DNA of 9,452 nucleotides from assembly GCA_900547505.1 (NCBI GenBank), contig URGY01000061.1, forward strand, positions 1 to 9,452. Direction: 5' to 3'. This DNA is from an uncultured Collinsella sp. GTDB lineage: Bacteria; Actinomycetota; Coriobacteriia; Coriobacteriales; Coriobacteriaceae. This document shows, one piece after another, positions 6,402 to 9,452 of the stretch. The notes below the pieces were generated by a model that worked only from the letters and a program-made list of their open reading frames with translations, made no database searches and had not been told where the DNA came from. The translations under genes were made by a program, and so were the position numbers. How positions within the stretch are numbered: the first letter of the stretch is position 1; every line of letters begins with the position of its first letter.

Positions 6402-7339
6402 TGGCAGACGTCAAGAAAGTCGCCACGCGCGTTAGCTATGGCGAGGCACTTGTCGAGCTGGGCAATGAGCGCGATGACTTTGTGGTTCTCGATGCCGACC
6501 TGGCCGCCGCCACGCAGACCGGTAAGTTTAAGGCTGCGCACCCTGAGCGCTTCTACGACGCCGGCATTGCCGAGAGCAACCTGATGGGTCTTGCCGCCGG
6601 CATCGCGACCACGGGCCGCGTTGCTTTTGCGAGCACCTTTGCGATGTTTGCCGCCGGTCGCGCCTACGAGCAGGTCCGCAATTCCATTGGCTACCCGCAC
6701 CTCAACGTCAAGATTGGCGCTACCCATGCCGGCATTTCGGTGGGCGAGGACGGCGCCACGCACCAGTGCTGCGAGGATATCGCACTCATGCGCACGATTC
6801 CGGGTATGACGGTGGTCGTTCCCGCCGACGACGTCGAGGCTCGCGCCTGTGTGCGCGCCGCCTATGAGTTTGAGGGCCCGGTTTACATGCGCTTCGGCCG
6901 CCTGGCAACACCGGTCATCAACGATTACGAGGACTATGAGTTCAAGATTGGTCGCGGCGTGGTCGTGCGCGAGGGGTCCGATGTGACTATCGTCGCATGC
7001 GGCCTTATGGTCGCCGAGGCGCTTGAGGCTGCCGAGACGCTCGCTGCCGATGGCATCGATGCCGAGGTCATCAACATGCACACGATCAAGCCGCTCGATG
7101 AGCGCCTGGTGGTTGCCAGCGCCAAGAAGACCGGTCGCGTGGTCACCGCCGAGGAGCATTCGATTATCGGTGGTCTTGGCGAGGCTGTGGCCTCGGTGCT
7201 CGCGGAGCAGCATCCGGTGCCGATGCGACGCGTCGGCGTGCGCGATGTGTATGGTGAATCCGGCCCTGCGGTCGATTTGCTGCACAAGTACGGTTTGGAC
7301 GCCGACGGCATCGAAGCTGCGGTCAGGTCTGTGTTGTAA
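6401..7339 (+). CDS. Transketolase, C-terminal (pyrimidine-binding) subunit
   Basis: The 312-aa second half of transketolase has the pyrimidine-binding domain (about 1-170) and the transketolase C-terminal domain (about 185-305). Glu58 in DAGIAESN is the likely glutamate that activates the thiamine cofactor of the partner subunit. GEDGATHQ (115-122) is the conserved transketolase signature with its histidine. A later VTAEEHSIIGGLGEAV stretch is typical of the C-terminal domain. The start ATG overlaps the previous stop by one base, and its GGGGAGGAG ribosome site (6387-6395) lies inside the upstream gene. Together the two subunits total 588 aa, shorter than single-chain E. coli TktA (about 660), as is usual for split forms. 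The PTS IIA gene follows after 11 nt. Confidence 0.93.
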   Translation: MADVKKVATRVSYGEALVELGNERDDFVVLDADLAAATQTGKFKAAHPERFYDAGIAESNLMGLAAGIATTGRVAFASTFAMFAAGRAYEQVRNSIGYPHLNVKIGATHAGISVGEDGATHQCCEDIALMRTIPGMTVVVPADDVEARACVRAAYEFEGPVYMRFGRLATPVINDYEDYEFKIGRGVVVREGSDVTIVACGLMVAEALEAAETLAADGIDAEVINMHTIKPLDERLVVASAKKTGRVVTAEEHSIIGGLGEAVASVLAEQHPVPMRRVGVRDVYGESGPAVDLLHKYGLDADGIEAAVRSVL

Positions 7340-7350
7340 GGAAGGTTTCC

Positions 7351-7803
7351 ATGGGATTTGTATCTGCCAACCAAGTGACGATCGGGTATACCGCCGCCTC
7401 GCGCGAGGACGCCCTGCATTATTTGTCCGAGCAGGCCATCGAGCTCGGCTTTGCCGATGACGCGTCTGCCGTAGAGGCTGCCTTTATTGCTCGCGAGAAC
7501 GAGGCCGAGACCGGCCTTGTCGCCGGTTTTGCCGTTCCACATGCCAAAAGCGACGCGATTCACACGCCGGGCGTTGCCGTGCTTAAGCTGGTTGAGCCCG
7601 TTGAATGGCCGAGCTTCGATGGGGTGCCCGTCGATGTTGCGCTCGCGCTGTACGTGCCCGCCGGCGAGGCTGGAACCACGCATCTGCGTCTGCTCTCCAA
7701 GGCTGCCGTGATGCTGATGGACGCCGGCTTCCGTGACAAGGTGCGTGCGAGCACCGATCCCGTTGAGATTGCGGAGCTCATCAATAGCGGACTCGAAGAC
7801 TAG
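7351..7803 (+). CDS. PTS fructose-type IIA component
   Basis: The 150-aa cytoplasmic phosphocarrier accepts phosphate from HPr and passes it to IIB. It matches the fructose/mannitol IIA family in length and motif: VAGFAVPHAKSDAIHTPGVAV, with His64 as the expected phosphorylated residue. LRLLSKAAVMLMD in the second half is also typical. AAGGAAGG lies 5 nt before the ATG, and the gene is 11 nt behind the transketolase stop, so it belongs to the same operon. It most likely serves the IIBC at 1808-3280, which lacks a IIA domain, although four genes separate them. A rho-independent terminator follows. Confidence 0.93.
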   Translation: MGFVSANQVTIGYTAASREDALHYLSEQAIELGFADDASAVEAAFIARENEAETGLVAGFAVPHAKSDAIHTPGVAVLKLVEPVEWPSFDGVPVDVALALYVPAGEAGTTHLRLLSKAAVMLMDAGFRDKVRASTDPVEIAELINSGLED

Positions 7804-7845
7804 AACGGTCATTCCGTTCTTTCAATCGATCCTTCTCCAAGGAAA

Positions 7846-7878
7846 AGGGCCGCGACGCCATATAGGTGTCGCGGCCCT
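7846..7878 (+). terminator. Intrinsic terminator ending the PTS operon
   Basis: AGGGCCGCGACGCC (7846-7859) pairs with GGTGTCGCGGCCCT (7865-7878) over 14 bp including one G-T wobble, with an ATATA loop. The plus-strand tail is only moderately T-rich (GTTTGCGTTT). On the minus strand the stem is followed by TTTTCC. It lies 42 nt after the IIA stop, between convergent genes, and could work in both directions. Confidence 0.8.
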
Positions 7879-7896
7879 GTTTGCGTTTCCCCAGAT

Positions 7897-7934
7897 AAAA
7901 CCTGCCAAAATAAACCTGTCCCTTTTTGGTAGGT
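7897..7934 (-). terminator. Terminator of larE
   Basis: ACCTGCCAAAA (7900-7910) and TTTTGGTAGGT (7924-7934) form an 11-bp stem with one G-T wobble and a 13-nt loop. On the minus strand the stem is followed by TTTT, 13 nt past the larE stop. A competing pair, GTAGGT (7929-7934) with ACCTAC (7946-7951), overlaps the larE stop codon. Confidence 0.6.
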
Positions 7935-7947
7935 AAAACGGCGCAAC

Positions 7948-8826
7948 CTACAGGTTCATGTTGCCGTGGATGTAGGGGGTGACCTCGGGGGAGATATGGT
8001 CGCAGCCCAGCTCGCGCAGCGCGGACTCGATAACGGCGGGCAGCGGGGTCTTGCCCTTGTCGTCGATGGCGGCACCGCCGAGGGCGGCAATCTTGGCAAC
8101 ATCTGCGGGTGCGGCCTCGATATGCATGCAGCCGCCGATCAAGCGCGCGCGTACCTGTGCCAGATCAAGATCGTGCAGGTAATCCTCGCAGGCGCGGATT
8201 AAATCGACCTTCTCGCGCGTAAGCTCCTCGCCCGTGGGAACGCGCGTGGCAAGACATGCTCCCGCCGGCAGGTTCCAAACGGGATAGCCCCATGCGCGCA
8301 GCAGCTCGCGCTCTTCGTCCTTGGTAAAGCCGACCTCCATGAGAGGGGAGCGTACGCCGAGCTCTTTTGCCGCGCGCATACCAGGGCGGTAGTCGCCGCG
8401 ATCACTTGCATTGCTGCCATCGATGACGGTGGGAAAGCCGAGCGACTTGGCGTGGTTGACGATGGCGGTAAAGCCGGCGTGCTTGCAGTGGTAGCAGCGA
8501 TTGGCATCGTTGCAGGCTACCTGGGGGAGCTGCAGCTGATCGACCGAAAGATTGAGCACGGGGAGCTTAAAATGCGGCCCCTCATTGGCCTGTCCATCAA
8601 CGGACTGCTCAAACGAAGCCTGTTCGGGCGTGCCGATGAGCGGCGTGGTGAGATGGACGAGGAGGGTATTGGTAGGCATGATGCGGGCGCATACGGCGGC
8701 CAAAAAACTGCTGTCAACGCCGCCGGAAAAGCCTATGGCGACGCGTCCGTATGCCAAAAGCAGCTGCTCGAGTGCTGCGAGTTTGTCCTGAAGCTCCTCT
8801 GCGGGTGCGGCGGTGTCTGAAAGCAT
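7948..8826 (-). CDS. larE: LarE, ATP-dependent sulfur transferase for the nickel-pincer nucleotide cofactor
   Basis: The 292-aa product is a PP-loop ATP pyrophosphatase of the LarE family. LarE adenylates and thiolates the pyridinium dicarboxylate nucleotide made by LarB, before LarC inserts nickel; the cofactor serves lactate racemase LarA and relatives. Visible motifs are the PP-loop FSGGVDSS (33-40), DGSNASDRGDYRPGMRA (136-152) and GVRSPLMEVGFTK (157-169). It carries three family-typical cysteines: Cys111 and Cys114 in NRCYHCK, and Cys191 in GACLATR. Lactiplantibacillus plantarum LarE keeps only the last (its Cys176), which it sacrifices. The three-cysteine pattern instead resembles the iron-sulfur-cluster LarE type. 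The ATG at 8826 has AAGGAA 5 nt upstream. No larA, larB or larC is in the window. Confidence 0.9.
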   Translation of the reverse strand: MLSDTAAPAEELQDKLAALEQLLLAYGRVAIGFSGGVDSSFLAAVCARIMPTNTLLVHLTTPLIGTPEQASFEQSVDGQANEGPHFKLPVLNLSVDQLQLPQVACNDANRCYHCKHAGFTAIVNHAKSLGFPTVIDGSNASDRGDYRPGMRAAKELGVRSPLMEVGFTKDEERELLRAWGYPVWNLPAGACLATRVPTGEELTREKVDLIRACEDYLHDLDLAQVRARLIGGCMHIEAAPADVAKIAALGGAAIDDKGKTPLPAVIESALRELGCDHISPEVTPYIHGNMNL

Positions 8827-8848
8827 GAAAGTTCCTTACAGTTATTAA

Positions 8849-8879
8849 AGCTCGGATGAAACTATAATCCCACCGAGCT
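8849..8879. promoter_or_regulatory. Inverted repeat around the larE promoter core
   Basis: AGCTCGG (8849-8855) and CCGAGCT (8873-8879) form a perfect 7-bp inverted repeat with a 17-bp spacer. The repeat encloses the larE -10 hexamer and expected transcription start, so a protein bound there would block the promoter. As RNA only the promoter-proximal arm would be transcribed with larE, so a DNA operator is likelier than a hairpin. The binding protein is unknown. Confidence 0.4.
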
Positions 8880-8888
8880 GCTTGTCAT
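8861..8888 (-). promoter_or_regulatory. Promoter of larE
   Basis: On the minus strand, ATGACA (8888-8883, five of six matches to TTGACA) is followed after 16 bp by TATAGT (8866-8861, five of six matches to TATAAT). Transcription would start near 8854, leaving a leader of about 28 nt before the larE ATG. Confidence 0.55.
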
Positions 8889-8923
8889 AAGACTTCCAGC
8901 TATGTAACGAAAGTGCAATATGC

Positions 8924-8948
8924 TATATACGTTATATACAAGCTTGTA
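8924..8948. promoter_or_regulatory. Adjoining palindromes upstream of the HAD gene
   Basis: TATATA-CGT-TATATA (8924-8938, six-base arms) overlaps by two bases a perfect 12-bp palindrome TACAAGCTTGTA (8937-8948). They lie 47-71 nt upstream of the HAD start codon in an AT-rich stretch of otherwise GC-rich DNA, where a promoter is expected. One possible plus-strand promoter is TATACA (8935-8940) with TAGAGT (8957-8962), which is weak. Confidence 0.35.
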
Positions 8949-8994
8949 AAGTGCGGTAGAGTGGCAGTAATGCAATCCGGCGAGGGGGACCGAT

Positions 8995-9411
8995 ATGATC
9001 AAGGCTGTTATTTTTGACATGGATGGAACGCTGGTCGATACCGAGCGTTTGGGGATTAGGGCCTGGAAGGCAGGCGCCGCTGAGCTGGGGCTCGCGATTG
9101 ATGATGCGCTGATCCATCAGTTTATCGGTCGCACGCTACCCGATGTCATGGACATCCTCGATAAGCATTACGGCAGCCACGAGACCGCCGAGGCGATCTA
9201 TGTCCGCCACAAGGAGATTCGCGACGAGATGGTCAAGACCGATCTGGAGCTTAAGGCCGGCGCTGCCGAGTGCATAGACGAGCTGTTGGCTGCGGGCTAT
9301 CACGTAGGCCTTGCAACGTCATCGCGCCATGTTACGGCCGAGCGCAACCTTAAATCATTCGGTCTCTTTGACAAGTTTGAAACGGTGACCTGCGGCGAGG
9401 ACGTTGTGCAC
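8995..9411 (+). CDS. HAD-superfamily hydrolase (beta-phosphoglucomutase/phosphatase-like), 3' truncated
   Basis: Only the first 139 codons are native. The product starts MIKAVIFDMDGTLVDTE, the HAD motif I, with nucleophile Asp8 and acid/base Asp10. A helical cap region follows (about residues 17-85). Motif II is at LATSSR (Thr108 or Ser109). The native sequence ends within TCGEDVV, just before the point where motif III lysine and the acidic motif IV would be expected; those are lost at the contig end. The pattern matches the beta-phosphoglucomutase-like phosphatases (usually about 215-230 aa), whose substrate cannot be told from sequence. The start has GAGGGGG 6 nt upstream. The gene is divergent from larE. 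In databases the frame may appear to end LSLIHISEPTRLR, which is translated adapter. Confidence 0.88.
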
Positions 9412-9452
9412 CTGTCTCTTATACACATCTCCGAGCCCACGAGACTACGCTG
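9412..9452. other. Nextera (Tn5) adapter contamination, right contig end
   Basis: The last 41 bases are the exact reverse complement of the first 41. They hold the Tn5 mosaic end (9412-9430), the Nextera read-2 adapter tail and seven index bases. They are synthetic and truncate the HAD gene. Confidence 0.97.

Noticed and set aside
5571..7339. Sulfoquinovose transketolase (SqwGH) pathway
   Set aside because: No sulfosugar isomerase, sulfo-erythrose isomerase or sulfonate exporter is present, and uptake is by PTS.
6934..7812. 292-aa minus-strand frame opposite transketolase C-terminal and IIA genes
   Set aside because: Shadow frame over two clear genes, low complexity in its second half.
42..9411. 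CRISPR arrays, tRNA or rRNA genes, phage or defence genes
   Set aside because: Read through on both strands; no spaced repeats, no tRNA-like folds and no such protein families were seen.
1..9452. 41-bp terminal inverted repeats suggesting a 9.4-kb transposon
   Set aside because: They are Nextera adapter with the engineered Tn5 mosaic end, and there is no transposase or recombinase gene inside.

Overview
The window is a complete 9.4 kb assembly contig of high-GC bacterial DNA, not a slice of a finished chromosome. Both ends carry the same 41-nt Nextera/Tn5 sequencing adapter in opposite orientation, so native DNA runs from 42 to 9411 and both terminal genes are cut. GC-rich codon use, a sugar PTS operon with a split transketolase, and an isolated larE suggest a gut actinobacterium of the Coriobacteriia, perhaps Collinsella. 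That assignment is inference from gene content and style; there is no rRNA or marker gene here.

Layout. 42-262 (-) is the start of an exported or membrane-anchored protein of unknown function. 382-1392 (-) is a LacI-family repressor. It diverges from a six-gene plus-strand cluster across a 415-nt regulatory region that holds a LacI-type operator candidate. The cluster is: fused fructose-type PTS IIBC (1808-3280), a stand-alone GatZ/KbaZ-like protein (3425-4699), a small-type transaldolase (4825-5508), transketolase N-terminal and C-terminal subunits (5571-6401 and 6401-7339, overlapping by 1 nt), and a separate PTS IIA (7351-7803). Convergent terminators separate it from larE (7948-8826, -), and larE diverges from a HAD-family phosphatase (8995 to contig end, +).

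How the genes fit. PEP, EI and HPr (not in the window) would phosphorylate the IIA protein, then the IIB cysteine, and the IIC domain would import and phosphorylate a sugar. No dehydrogenase, kinase, isomerase or catalytic GatY/KbaY aldolase is present. The simplest reading is that the imported sugar is already a ketose. The GatZ-like protein may epimerise its phosphate to a central ketose phosphate, which transaldolase and transketolase then feed into the pentose-phosphate pool. The substrate is unknown, and this cluster is the best candidate for an undescribed pathway.

The long junctions of the operon hold unusual RNA structure. 3292-3355 has interlocking perfect inverted repeats (pseudoknot or switch topology). 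4719-4792 has a hairpin plus a strong intrinsic terminator, and the hairpin loop can pair with the terminator. 5519-5549 has a further stem-loop. These suggest that the relative expression of transporter, GatZ-like protein and transaldolase/transketolase is tuned or switched at RNA level.
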